Assembly (NCBI GenBank): GCA_963580455.1
Contig: OY756963.1
Location: 17,999,555-18,063,554 of the forward strand
Direction: 5' to 3'
Source of the DNA: Euonymus europaeus
Taxonomy: Eukaryota > Streptophyta > Magnoliopsida > Celastrales > Celastraceae
Length of the DNA stretch: 64,000 bases
Both the position numbers and the translations under genes were made by a program. Under the pieces are notes generated by a model. It saw only the letters and a program-made list of their open reading frames with translations. It searched no databases and was not told where the DNA came from. Below are positions 11,451 through 23,576 of this stretch, in pieces; within the stretch, counting starts at the first letter, position 1; the number at the start of each line of letters is the position of its first letter.

Positions 11451-11697
11451 CATAATATATATGTTATTTTCTAGCATATATATGATAGTTAAAATGGTTA
11501 TCCAAAAATGGCCTCATAGTCTGGCCATTTTTTACATCCCCATCGATCATCATCGTAGTATCAACACCGTCCAATGGTCCTACTAAGCAGTGGAAACAGA
11601 CGTCCTCGAATCGATGAACTTGCAGACCAAGCAAAGAAAGCTGCACTTTGTTCATGTTTTACCATCTAAACTAAAATCCGTGAAGCGCGAAAAGCAA

Positions 11698-11968
11698 GTA
11701 AGCAATTCCTTCTCTGACCAATTTCATTTTTCTTCTTGAACTTCTTTCAAATCTTGTAAATTGATTGTTTTATTGATTGATTGGATAATTTACTTTGCTT
11801 TTAGGAGGTTTATTAATGCTTGTCGCTGATCATTATTCAGGACGAGCTAGATTGGGGATAGCAATTATGCATGTGATTCCACTGTAATTTATGACCTAGT
11901 TTACTCTTCTGGAATTTCTAGTTACTGAGATTGGTTGTTGAGTTGGATTTTCTTTATATTTTTTGCAG
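11698..11968 (+). other. probable 5' UTR intron of the MSL1-like gene
   Basis: A strong donor (CAA|GTAAGC at 11698) and a pyrimidine-rich acceptor (TTTTTTGCAG ending at 11968) lie just upstream of the start codon at 12077, with no ATG-led coding sequence between. A leader intron is the simplest reading. A second possible acceptor (TTATTCAG) occurs near 11840. cDNA would decide. Confidence 0.5.
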
Positions 11969-12076
11969 GTTTTGTTCATTTCGCAAGCTCTATGTTTCCA
12001 TTCGCCTTCTTTAGTTGCTAGACAGCAATTTTTGAAACTCTACTGCTAGATTCTGCAAATCCACTCAGTTGTTGGA

Positions 12077-15000
12077 ATGTCTGGAGCTAGGCTAAAATCA
12101 ATTTGCAACTCCATTATTCCCTCTTTAAGAACACAATCTTTTAGATTGTACAATCCTAGTACAAATCCGGTAAAACATGCTGGTCGGAATCATCTGACCC
12201 CTTCATATGCTTATTCAAACGGCAGTTTCGTTGATGGCAAATGGAAACTCTTGGGATATGCTGATAATGCTCTCATTAGATGTCGTAGTTCTGACTCTAC
12301 GGTTAATACCCGATGTTACAACAGCAAATCGATATATCTATCTTGTTCTAAATCATCTAGTTTGTGGTTTAGAAGTGGTAGTCCATCTGTTTCGTTAATT
12401 CCCATGTTCAGCAGCCGGTCACATTCATCGTCTCCTTCTAACAAAATTGACAATCCCCGGAATTATGAAGCATTTGGTTCTTCTGGGCCAAATGAAGTGG
12501 ATGTTAGTAACAGTAATTTGGGTGGAGGTGATTGGGTTGAAAAGGTTAAGGATGCTTGGCAGAGTGCTGTGGATGCTGCGACTTATACTGGACAAAAAGC
12601 GAAAGAAGTGTCTGATGAACTGATACCTCATGCTCAACAATTACTGGATTCACATCCATATCTGAAAGATGTGGTTGTTCCGATTAGTTGTACTTTAACC
12701 GCTACTATATTGGCTTGGGTGGTAATGCCTAGTCTTTTGAGGAAATTTCACAAGTATGCTATGCAAAGTCCTGTTGCCATACTATCTGGAGGCCCAGCAG
12801 GAGAGAAACTTTCATATGAGAAAAGTTTTTGGGGTGCTCTGGAGGACCCAGTGCGATATCTAGTCACGTTCTTGGCATTTTCAGAAATGTTGGTGATTCC
12901 ATAATTTGGCTTTTGCCTTTCATATTTTCAGTTGGATGGATGTTGTTGCTATTTTCATTCACTATGTGATATATTCTATTTGACTTTGACTTGCAGTGCC
13001 ATGATGGTTGCTCCAACTACCATAGCATCAAACATTGCAGAAGCTTGGAAGGGTGCAATTATTTTATCATTCGTATGGTTTTTGCATCGATGGAAGACAA
13101 ACGTTTTTGCACGTGTATTGGTTTCTCAGAGTTTATCTGGGATGGATAGGCAGAGGTTATTGACCATTGACAAAGTTTCCTCTGTTGGTCTCTTTGTAAT
13201 CGGAATAATGGCATTAGCTGAAGCTTGTGGTGTGGCTGTGCAATCTATTTTGACAGTGGGTGGTATAGGAGGTGAGTATTGGCGAAAATTCCCATGTTTC
13301 TTATGGTTGTTCACTCACGATGATATTGTGGTAAAAAATGATCAAATAAAATGAATTTTCCATCTCAAATTTTTCTACGTATGTTGATTGAATTTGAATG
13401 GTAACCACATCATAAGTCTTTTGGTGTTTTTGGAACCCTCCCTTATTCACTCATGACAAAATAGTCCTACTCCTACGTATTTTGAATGAACTTGGACAAT
13501 GAAATAGACAGATACTGATGGAGACATGGGTGAAATAAGCCTCTGCATAACAGTTAGATGATGTATTCTTACCTATCTGCACTGTTGTCATTATCCATTA
13601 TTGGGCTCATGTCTTTCCAAATCTTATGGTCTTCCTTTCTGTACAACTTCAGTGGATGTGTGATATTCTTTTTCAGTCCATACATCTTCTTTCATTGTTC
13701 TCCGCACATGCTGGAAGGTTTATTGATGTTATGTTAGTGGGACTAAAATATCTTGCTTATGGCACAAATTATTGATATAACTTCATTTGGCCTTGCTGCT
13801 CGTTCATTTGCAGATCCATGTATGAGTTCTATTGCACATGAAGAATACTTGTTGCTTAACTAGGCCCAAGTTAAATTTGTGAACAATCTCGAATCATATG
13901 AATGATGTTCGAAATGAGACAATCTGAGCATTTAGCATAGCATTTCTTGTAGACTCCCTTCCCAAATATATTTATTCTCCTTATCTTTATTTTCATTGTT
14001 CTTTTCAAAATTTTCCGCCCTGTTTCTGTTATGGTCTTGTGCTGCAAAAATACAAAGTGATGTGTTACTTAATTTACCTCTTTTGATATTTAACTTAACA
14101 AATCTAGTATAACATATTCACAATTATGATAATATTTAGATCTGACAATGCAGGAGTTGCTACTGCATTTGCTGCCAGAGATATCCTTGGGAATGTGCTA
14201 AGTGGGCTGTCTATGCAGTTTTCACAGCCCTTTTCCCTTGGTGATACAATAAAAGTAAGTTGAACAAGTCATTTTCTCTTAAGTGCACATTGTTCACTAA
14301 TCTATCTGATCCTATTAATAGTTTTAGGGTGCTTCATTTTTTGTACTATAAGTGATAGTTATAATTAATCTTACATTATTCGTAGTTTCAATGAGATTGT
14401 CATTCATTGATTTATATGCCTGCTTGTTAGTTTAGAAGTATATTCCCATGCCACTTGCATTTTTTTCATTTGCATTAATGACATGATGGTGGCAGTCTTT
14501 AGTAATTCAAGATCCTTATAGAGTTATAGTTCTTAACCTTTTGGATAGATTAGCACACCAAATTTTGCCAATCCCTTTTTTTTATTGTCATATACTGCAG
14601 TTATGAGGAGTTTGACATGCTGTTATCAAATTATAAGAAGAATATTCAATTGGCAATCGTGGGATGAGAGAAAACTGTCTTGTCAAACTGAGTCTACAAC
14701 AATCATTTTTAGATATACTTGGTTATGTTAGCCCAGCCAGTTTATTTTCCACTATTTGTCAATCCTTTCTTTGAAACAGGAAAAGCCAGTACTTTTTGCA
14801 CGGTTATTTACTTCTTTATGAACACAATGGATTTTGGCAGGCCTGTGAAATTGTTTACTTTTTTTAATATTATATTTTGATCTTTTTAGTATTTCTGTTT
14901 AGTTCTCCAGTATGAGTAAATAAAATATTCCCTCTTCAGGCTGGATCCGTAGAAGGGCAGGTGGTGGAAATGGGACTTACAACCACTTTGTTACTGAACC

Positions 15001-16901
15001 CGGAGAAGTTTCCTGTCTTGGTTCCGAATTCTTTGTTTTCAAGCCAGGTAGGTTGTTCTTCCCTCAGGGCTCAGACAGTCTTGTATCTTCACTCATGTGT
15101 TTCCTCTTTTGCACTATCATTACAGCAATAGTAAAAATGGCTACTTGTATACCCTAAGACCATCAGTATTCTAGTTTATCAATACACTTAATTTATGAAT
15201 CTCCAACTTTTGGGTCAGTCAACAGTGTTTCTTGGTACTCAATTCTCTTCGACCTTAGTGCTTACCTTAAAGAGTCAGCACCAGAAACATATTTTGTTTG
15301 TGCTTGATAAACGAGTAAAGAGAAAACACTTTCAACAGTTACTGGGAAAAGGCAATCTACATTATGATTGGAAAATTCTAAATGCTTGGTCTATGCTTGT
15401 CAAATAGATTACTTTCTCCGTGTTGTATTAATCTTAACATGTGATTGGCATCCTTTTGGAAGATGGGGTCAACAATGATGATTTTAAATAACAAATTGAT
15501 TTCATGACTTGCTGTTGAGAAGAATTATTTCTTGTTTGTCCAAATTATGTGGAAGGTACATTATTGTTTCATTTTGCTTGTACATTACCGAGAGCCTTGC
15601 TGCTCCTCTAGTAAGGTTCCTGGTAATAACATGCTTGGTGCCCCAATTGCCTTGTGACCTCCAAGCAAGGTACCTTCACATTGGGGTTGCCTAGGAGGCT
15701 TTGAAATGCATGCCTGGTATTTTTTTTTTCCTTTTGGGGTGGGGGGTGGTTTTGAAGGGATGAGTGCTTGGGGGGTTATCTTTGGTCTTGAATGGGTAAT
15801 GTGAAGGACGGAGCATAACCTTGCATTTTAATAACATAGTTCCATTGATATAAAACTATGTTTCTTAGAGTCAATGTATCTATGGCTATCTTTTCTGTAC
15901 TTGAATTGCTCCTCAGCATCATTTGCAATGCAAATAATTCAACATTAGGGCTAATTTTTCCTCTCAATTGATGGTTCATCTTAATGTGAATCTCTTCTTA
16001 ACGAGTGGTGTTGTCCCTTACACATGTTTGCAAGTTTATACCCAATACTTTCTGAAGCAGCTTCATGAATTGCACATGCTCGCAAAATTATGCCCAATGG
16101 ATAAGGCTTATATGAATGTTAAAATATAGTGTTTCATTAACTTAATTGCTTATCATGTTGGCACAAACAAAATTTTATGCATGCCATGCATAATTCACAG
16201 GTGATTGTGAACAAATCACGTGCCCGATGGCGTGCAGTTATCAACAAAATTCCTTTGCAAATTAATGATTTGGACAAGATTCCCCAGATATCAGATGGCA
16301 TTAAGAGCATGCTTACCTCCAATTCAAAAGTTTTTACAGATAAAGAAGCCCCTTACTGTTTCCTGTCTCGAGTAGAAAGCTCTTTCGCTGAACTGACTCT
16401 TGGATATAATCTCATACATATGGTAAGTTACTCTTTCACTCCCTTTTCCCCTCGTAAATACCATGAAAGTTTTATGAGCTGCTTTAGTTTGCTTTTATTG
16501 CTAAAATACTCTGCTTGTTACTTCTGTCAAGTTCTGCAAATTTTCAAAAATTGGAATTCAAAAAATTTACTAAGCCTTTATTAATGGAATGAAATCAATT
16601 TGATCAAGTCTTTATGCACAAATAATCATCCTCCAATTGCTGCACATTCTTTTACATTGTCAGAACTGCTTGTTGATTTGGATATTTCTTTCATTGTTTT
16701 CCTTTTTCTTTCCTGAAATTCATAGATCTATATTCCTTTGAGACTTACCATGTTGCACATGCTTTCATTTCAGTTTTTCATTTTACTGATACTTATTAAT
16801 TACAGAGGAAAGATGAATTATATGCTGCGGAACAAGACATAATTCTGCAGTCTGTTCGGATTATTAAGGAGCATGGTGCTAGCTTAGGCAGCACTTGGTA
16901 A
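12077..16901 (+). CDS. MSL1: MscS-like mechanosensitive channel, mitochondrial MSL1 type
   Basis: Six exons: 12077-12888, 12997-13271, 14154-14254, 14940-15047, 16201-16422 and 16806-16901. All junctions are GT-AG and in frame, giving 537 residues. The first 100 or so residues are rich in Ser, Arg and Asn with almost no acid, as expected of a mitochondrial presequence. Hydrophobic helices follow: 'VVVPISCTLTATILAWVV', 'YLVTFLAFSEIAMMVAP', 'GAIILSFVWFL' and 'SSVGLFVIGIMALAEACGV'. Then comes the pore helix region 'GGVATAFAARDILGNVLSG' and the MscS beta domain. MSL1 relieves osmotic or electrical stress on the inner mitochondrial membrane in Arabidopsis; the role here is inferred. The stop TAA at 16899 follows a Trp codon and overlaps a good donor (G|GTAAGA), so a longer C-terminus through another exon is possible. 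It converges on the UGT gene 487 bp away. The last two exons are duplicated at 40.2-42.3 kb. Confidence 0.9.
15736..15775 (+). other. G-run cluster in MSL1 intron 4
   Basis: Directly after a T-rich run, the sense strand has G runs of 4, 6, 3 and 6 within about 40 bases. This fits the rule for a G-quadruplex if one long loop is allowed. It would be present in the pre-mRNA. Structure or function is inference only. Confidence 0.5.
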
Positions 16902-17388
16902 GATACAACTATTCCTTCATGTGTCGAAGAATGAAATACATCAAAATAACAGTACAGCTCATCTGTAGTGTAACGTTATCCAGCTACAAAAATCCGTTCG
17001 TGGCGAAGTTTTTTAGAAAATACGGTGATGTTTATTTAATTTTTGTGTTCACTGAGGATTTTTGGTTCATTTTGATTGAAACTGCACTTGCGGCTCAGCC
17101 TCTGTGTTTTTTCTTTGTGAAAGTAATAAATTTCATTAAAATGCATGTCACAAAGTACAAACTGGAACGGGGCAGCCAATTAGGATATTCAACCTGTTAT
17201 AAAAGAACACAACATAATACCTAGGACACAACATAAAACATAAAAATTTAAGAACACAGAAAATAATTGACATCATGACCTACAAAGAGGGATAAAGCCA
17301 TCCATAAAATAGCGTGCATCAAGTAAAGTAGAGATTCCGCTGAGTGAAACAAAGGTGATCACTAGGTGAAAAGTTGGTTTCATATTTT

Positions 17389-18801
17389 TTATACCCCACT
17401 TTTCAAGAACTCAACAAACTTACCAATGTAATTCTGGTGCAGATTCTGATCTCCAAAAACTGCAGCAACCTCCCTTGCAGAAACCCTAATTTTCTCTCCT
17501 TCCTTGGACAGCATCGCCAATCTCAAAGCCTGGGCTATCCCATCCCCGTTAAAACCCCCATCTTCACTTCTCTCAACTTCAACAGCAAGACCCTTGTCAA
17601 CCAAAACCCTAGCATTCAAAGGCTGGTCAATGACGATTGGTAACACTACAAGACAATGCCCAAATTGCAGAGTTTCAATGATAGAACCCCAGCCAGAGTG
17701 GAACAATGATCCTCCAATTGATTTGTGTTCCAAAATCTCTATCTGTGGTGCCCATCCGATGCACACAATGCCTCTCTTTGATGTCCTGTCACAGAAACCA
17801 GTAGGCAAAACATCAGCACCATCATCAGCCCAACTGGGTTTTCTCAATGTCCATATAAATGGTAGTTCTGATTGCTCGAGCCCCTTCGCAATCTCGTGAA
17901 CTTGATCTTTTGTCAATTTGCATTCGCTCCCAAATCCTACAAAGACAACTGATTTTGGGTTTTGTTCATCAAGCCAATCGAAGGTTTTACTCCATGAACC
18001 ACCATTGATTTCTCTGCCCCCCACATGCCTTTCTGGAGGCAATAAACCGACTGGAATAACTGGTTTTCCAATTAATTTCTCAAACAAATTCAAGTACTCG
18101 CCTTCATATTCTCTGCAGCTACGGATTACTACAGCTTGACATACTTGAAAGGTCTTGCAAACCCTCTCTGCATCGGTTGCCTCCGAAGCATTTTCTCCAT
18201 AGAAACCTGCATGAAATCCTTCAGCTTCGAATCTCCTATAAGCCAATGAAGAGGGGAAATCAATCCACTGCGGTGGCGACATCGCACTTTCCGGTGATGG
18301 CCTCACTCTCTTCCGACCCTCTCCCACTAAATATTCCGGGGGCCCCATGAAAACATGTGTAGAAGCAGGGAAAACTGAGAAATGCAGCAGAGGAACCTGA
18401 CATTCACTGGCAATCTCTCCAACCCAATGACAACTGAAATCGTAGAGTATCCAATCTGGTCTTTGGTCCACTACGAATTGTTTAAATGGACGTTTTAGGA
18501 GATCAAATGCTATCTTGAGGTACTGAACTTTCTCATATGTGATGTCCATAGTGGACTCTGCATCTTCTGGCAAGAGTTGGTTGTTCAAAACTTTTGGCAG
18601 TGGAAGCACAACAAAGTTGAAGAGAAGTGATAAATTTGGAGGTGGCTTAGGGAGTCTCTGGGCATTCCTGGGAGTTGTAATGAAAGAAACTCTAATTCCA
18701 GCTTTGGCTAAAGCCATTGAGAACTGAAAGAATGGTATCATGTGACCAAAGGCAAGAAATGGAAACATTACTACATGAATGTGATCTTGATCTTTGGCCA
18801 T
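17389..18801 (-). CDS. UGT91-type UDP-glycosyltransferase, copy A
   Basis: An intronless frame of 470 residues. The ATG at 18801 (MAKDQDHIHVVMFPF) is chosen over one 25 codons upstream because the paralogue starts at the same codon and family members begin this way. The catalytic His is H20 in 'FLAFGHMIPF', and the supporting Asp is in 'DWILYDF' near 117. The PSPG sugar-nucleotide box spans about 350-393, starting WAPQ, with 'HSGWGS' and ending in DQ. The HSGWGS form is characteristic of group A (UGT79/91/94) enzymes, which usually add a sugar to the sugar of an existing glycoside (for example rhamnosyl or glucosyl transfer on flavonoid, saponin or steviol glycosides). The actual substrate cannot be read from sequence. 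It is a cytosolic enzyme, intact, and converges on MSL1. Confidence 0.92.
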   Translation of the reverse strand: MAKDQDHIHVVMFPFLAFGHMIPFFQFSMALAKAGIRVSFITTPRNAQRLPKPPPNLSLLFNFVVLPLPKVLNNQLLPEDAESTMDITYEKVQYLKIAFDLLKRPFKQFVVDQRPDWILYDFSCHWVGEIASECQVPLLHFSVFPASTHVFMGPPEYLVGEGRKRVRPSPESAMSPPQWIDFPSSLAYRRFEAEGFHAGFYGENASEATDAERVCKTFQVCQAVVIRSCREYEGEYLNLFEKLIGKPVIPVGLLPPERHVGGREINGGSWSKTFDWLDEQNPKSVVFVGFGSECKLTKDQVHEIAKGLEQSELPFIWTLRKPSWADDGADVLPTGFCDRTSKRGIVCIGWAPQIEILEHKSIGGSLFHSGWGSIIETLQFGHCLVVLPIVIDQPLNARVLVDKGLAVEVERSEDGGFNGDGIAQALRLAMLSKEGEKIRVSAREVAAVFGDQNLHQNYIGKFVEFLKSGV

Positions 18802-19207
18802 TTTTCTAAGTGTTGCTCCTTGGACCAATTGCTGAAATATTGCGAGAGAGAAGGAACTTAAATAAGGAAAGCACAATAGTTTGACAATTCATGCACGTGG
18901 TGTTCCTGATTTCTAGGTATCCAAAGTGTGTGTTGGTGATGATAGTTTGGACACGTTTATTCATATATTTTTGTGATGCATATTGTGTATCGAAGGAGTA
19001 TGACTATTGATGGTAGTCTAGTTGTTGGTGAATCTTTCTAGGATTAAATTATATATACTCGGGAGATCCTTAGTCAAATTTCTACTAAAAATACTACTAT
19101 TGTGATCAATGTGTCGAATTTTTGATTTAACTAACTCTATCGATTATGCCCATATAAGTTATTTGGAAAAAGAGTATGATGATCGGTGGCAAGAAGCAAA
19201 TACAAAA

Positions 19208-20390
19208 GGTGAGCGGATTTCCACACCAAAAATCTGATTTCCACCACTATGTCATAACAATGTTGATGTGGCTCCCTAGATGATCATGAAGTTCTTGAAC
19301 CGGGTACTGTTTTGTCATTTTGTGGGGTCAAGGCACTTATAATCAAAGGACAAAATAGTACCTCTAGATTTAATAGATTTTTTTGTGATCTGTAGGTATA
19401 GCAAATAAAGAAACAAATAATTAAATAAATTATCCTTAATTATACGTAGTTTGATTAATCATTATACATTACATAAACATAAATTTTCAATTTAAAGATT
19501 TGAACTTAGTACATGCAATTATTAATATTTTGATAAGTTGTACATAAATAATCGGGTTAATATTACATATAGTCATTGAAATATTATTTATTTTTCATTT
19601 CGATCATTGAATGATAAAACGTTTCAACTAAGTCGCTAAACTTTTATTTTTACATTAATTTTATCACTTGAGCATTTTTTATATCCAAAACAAACAATCG
19701 ATCTGACTCTGACTATGTGGTAGGTTAACCATTAAGCTATCCGCTTCTGTGCCAAACTAATAAGACCGCTAGCTATGCATAAGCTTCCAATGGTCTTTTA
19801 TTTATTTAATTTTTTACTTGTTTCTTAGTTTGAATTTTATATTAAATTTAATAATGAAATTTTATAATAAAGTAAATTAAAGTTAAAAAAATAAATTATA
19901 ATTTAATATTGTGTAATTCTGAAGATTTTAAAATCGTAAAAATACTATTTATTATACAAACTTAAGAGAGTGATTTTGATTTTATTTATATAATAATATA
20001 TATTTGTAATTTATATTGATATTAATTTAATAATAATTTATACTTATAGTTATATTAAAATATAATTATAAATATTAAAAAAAATTCAAATAAAATAGAA
20101 TGTTCATAACTTATAAATTAAGCGTTCGTTATAAGCTTCACAAAACGCTTCTGAGCTTATTTCACAACTTATAAATTAAACTTATTTTTCATAGCTTATA
20201 ATCTAGTGTCCAAATTACAGAAATAAGTTTCACGAGAGGGAGCCTATATTAACACATGAAAAATAATTTTCCATGTAGAAATTAACTTATTTAAAAAATA
20301 AAAATACGACGTGTGGCAAAATCTTCGCCATACACCGACATGAATCGGGGTGAAAATCAGATAGATTTTGTGGTGTAAACCTGCCCACGC
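19208..20390. mobile_element. DNA transposon, 8-bp TSD, probably hAT type
   Basis: The 1.18-kb insertion is flanked by ATACAAAA on both sides (19200-19207 and 20391-20398). The corresponding place in copy B (near 44457) reads 'gcaaataccaaatttgag' without interruption, so the empty site is preserved. The ends are imperfect inverted repeats: GGTGAGCGGATTTCCACACC at the left and, read inward from the right, GCGTGGGCAGGTTTACACC. Eight-base duplications suit hAT; a Mutator-like element is the alternative. The interior is AT-rich with no transposase. Confidence 0.85.
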
Positions 20391-20398
20391 ATACAAAA

Positions 20399-21309
20399 TT
20401 TGAGACCATTCCAAATGTGGCTAGAGGTAAATACCAAATTTAAGAAGAAAAAATAGTACACGTCGTGTAGTTATTATATCATTATTAGTTTGTCGGTCCA
20501 AGGACATGGCCGAAATCAAAGGCACCGGCCCTTTTCCTCTACATTAACTTCCATCTTAAAGATAAAAGAGTTCTTTATGACTTTGCCACCATTATTTTTA
20601 TTGATCGAACGGTTTTTTTTTCTTTCTTTTTCTGTTTTCATAACAAAGCAAATTTCTCAATGCAAATGAGATTTTGTTCATTGTTAAAAAAAAAAAAGCA
20701 TTATCAATTAATTTTTTAATAATAATTTTTTTCCAAACCAAAAGATGCTACATGAACTCCAAAAAAGCACCGCGGCCACACTAAACCTAGTTTTTGTTGA
20801 AAAAATGGCGGTCAACCACTATTTAATCAATGATGATTTACAACTAATTGAGTATTAGTTGAATGTAATTTAGTGAGTTCTAATCTTCAATATGAAGACT
20901 AGTTTTAAGATCATTCATAGCATAAACGCAATATAAATAGTGTAGATTTTCAGTTTTTGCACATTTTTCAGAAATTTATAATTTCTCAAACGGTGCATAA
21001 ACATATCAGACACTCTTAATCATTTAAATATTCATTTTTACAATCATTTTTATTAATTTAAAATAAATACATTTTACAACTATTATTGTATGTCAAAATA
21101 CTACCATATTATATAATAATCATTTGACATAATATCAATAATTAAAATATTTATTTGATTAAATATTTAATATAATATTATAATAATGAGGTAGTTGAAT
21201 TGTGTCGCTACAAAAGTGATTGTTGAATTGTGCGAAAATTTTACGATGGTTGAGTTTTGTTTGGTTATTTTGTGGTAGTTGAATCTTGTGATTGGTTTTT
21301 AGACAAACA
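20399..21309. other. diverged upstream part of copy A
   Basis: Non-coding sequence that aligns in patches with 44460-45090 (for example 'tatgactttgccac', 'gagattttgttca', 'tactaccatattatataata'). It would have lain directly upstream of the UGT gene before the 19208-20390 insertion. From about 21160 to 21309 nothing is recognised. Confidence 0.6.
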
Positions 21310-21511
21310 ACGAGACTCATATATTAAGTTTATCAACAAGAATCAACGTCATAACAGCCAGAGGACAATCCTCAATATAGCAACCATCATTTGCTGAGGT
21401 TATATCTAGTTTGGCCAACGAATGGGCAATACTATTACCTGACCCTTTTTACATGAAAGAAAGAGCAAGTGGAAAATGAATAAGTTAGGTGCAAGATATC
21501 CATGATATATA
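21310..21511 (-). pseudogene. RNase H-domain retroelement fragment, C-terminal half
   Basis: On the minus strand this encodes 'MDILHLTYSFSTCSFFHVKR', then, after a one-base frameshift, 'GNSIAHSLAKLDIT' and a stop near 21310. The 'HVKR.GN..AHSLAK' signature is the end of the RNase H-like domain (RVT_3 type) of plant non-LTR retroelements and related proteins. Its N-terminal half lies at 27415-27798 on the other side of the Harbinger insertion. Confidence 0.75.
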
Positions 21512-22749
21512 GGGGCTGTTTGGCAAACCATTTCAGCCCAACATATATGTCAATATAGCATGTAAGCTACCTATAAAATGCTACATTTACCAAACAGCAT
21601 ACACAATTTTACCATATAATTTACCATTTCAAAAATAATACCAAAAAACCATTTGAAACACCATTTATCCACTTGGAAGGGTGCAAAGTCAGGTCTGCCC
21701 CTGTAATTTGAGTTAAATGGCAAAAATGCCCTTATGGGTTGAATACCCTAAGGAGGTTGTACGGACATTTACGAAAACCATCTCCTGGGCATCGATCTCC
21801 ACTCTGGCTACCTCCGTCGACTGTCATATGCCTCTGTACTCTCGATTCGTCACCGGAAAAGCATCAACAGGTATGCATCGAGTTGTCCCCTCATTACTCC
21901 CACAGATTTCATGTATGAATTTACCATTATTAGGGTTTTTGTAGTTCATCTGTGCTACTTCGATTTAGGGTTTACCTGCGATTTTTGCTTCCTATTACGA
22001 AGCTTCTCTGTACTACCATTGGTTTGGGAAGAAAGAAATTTGGGTGTTCATGGAATTGGGTCACTGTTTAGGTTTACAGTTAGTTCATCCACACATTTCA
22101 TTTACCGAACATCACTTCTTACCAAATTAGCAAATTGCCAACAAGGGCTTCGACATTTTTCCAATTTCTTACCTCCTTATAGCATGTTAATGGTCTTTCC
22201 AAACATCTGTGATGGTTTTATGTTATTTTTGTGATGCTATGTTGACAATTGTTAACCTCTTTTTGATGCTGCCGATATTAAATTTTGTGTGAAGCCTTTT
22301 ACTTGGTTTGATTTCAATTACTTCCTTAGATGACCCGGTTATGAGTCATGACCTACTGTGGAATTGATGGCTGTGATGAGTAATTTGACTGATTTGTATT
22401 GTTTTGCAATGGTAGTATGCATGAGAGTTCTAGAGGTACAAGAGGAGTAGTTTTTTTTATAATGCACTGCTTCCATGCATTCATATGGGGTTCTAAATTG
22501 CATTTGTGATGTAGTTTTCAATTTCTATTTCATGGGATGTTCTATGCATTTGCCAGAGTTGATTTTCAGTTTGCATATGCCGCTGTTTTTTTTCAACTAC
22601 TGACACTGTTTTTTTTTTGTTGCAAATGTCACTGTCTTCCTTATGTTTGTATATGAGTTGCATTGTCTGCCTCTTATTGTTGCTTGATGTGCTTAATACA
22701 CTGTTCTTTTCATATCAAAATAGAAATTATGGTTGAATCACACTGGTTT

Positions 22750-23387
22750 TATGAATTTGTCACTGTTTCACTTTTTGTTAATCTGAAATGCATTCTTTTG
22801 CTCATTCGAAGTTTGTAATTGTAATTCCACCCTGTTTACGGCATAACCACATAATTTTCGCATATGGCACCACACTTTTCATATTTTTAGTTCTGTCTTT
22901 ATTTTCTAATTGTTGAATGACAGTGTTTCATGGCATTTTTCATTGTGTTTCACTTTTGTGAATCTTAAAGTCATTTGCTGGCTCATTAAATATGGTTGCT
23001 ATTATTTACTATCAATTTAGGACAGTTTGACAATTAATTGACATTATTGAGTAGATGTTGCATATGCCACTGCCTCCCATTTGTTTTTCACTTGGAAATG
23101 ACACTGTTTTCCTGGATTTGCCACTGTTTCTCAAAATTTGAACCTGAAATTCATTCTTTTGCTCATTCGAACTTTCTAATTGAAATTTCAAACTGTTTAC
23201 GACAAAACCACATAATTTTTGCATTCTGCACCACATTGTTCATATTTTTAGGTCTGTCTTTATTTTCTACTTGCTGAATGACACTATTTCATGGCATTTT
23301 TCATTTTGTTTCACTTTTGTGAATCTGAAAGTCATTTGCTGGCTCATTAAATATGGTTGCTGTTATTTAGTATCAGTTTAGAACCTG
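22750..23387 (+). repeat. direct duplication inside the Harbinger 5' region
   Basis: Two copies of about 275 bp (22750-23027 and 23112-23387), offset by 361 bp, share 'cattcttttgctcattcgaa', 'gtctttattttct' and 'gtcatttgctggctcattaa'. The phrase 'tgccactgcctcccat' also recurs through 23060-23450. The region is non-coding, upstream of ORF1. Element-internal tandem duplication is the likely cause. Confidence 0.8.
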
Positions 23388-23576
23388 AAATTCAATCTTT
23401 TGCTTATGCCACTGCCTCCCATATATATGTTGTATATGCCACTGCCTCCCATTTCTTCAATGACACTGCTTCATGGCTGATCGAATATGTTTCAATGTTT
23501 GAATGTAGCACTGGATTAAATGAATTTTTCCATGCATTCCAAATAATTGTTCATGATTTTGTCACTGTTTAAATGA

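Larger units (their letters stand above)
16122..21160. repeat. dispersed segmental duplication, copy A
   Basis: This block aligns in the same orientation with 40145-45090. Shared content in order: the end of MSL1 intron 4, MSL1 exon 5, intron 5, exon 6, the spacer, the UGT91 gene and its upstream region. Homology runs to about 21160, where 'gtatgtcaaaatactaccat' and the following 'attatataataatca' are common to both. Exons and the UGT are over 90% identical by eye; the upstream region is more diverged. Copy A alone carries the insertion at 19208-20390. Copy A holds the complete MSL1 gene, so it is the donor. Confidence 0.9.

Noticed and set aside
17504..18139. Plus-strand open frames of 131 and 73 codons opposite the UGT gene
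   Set aside because: They are antisense shadows of the UGT coding sequence; the same shadows appear opposite copy B at 42911-43546.
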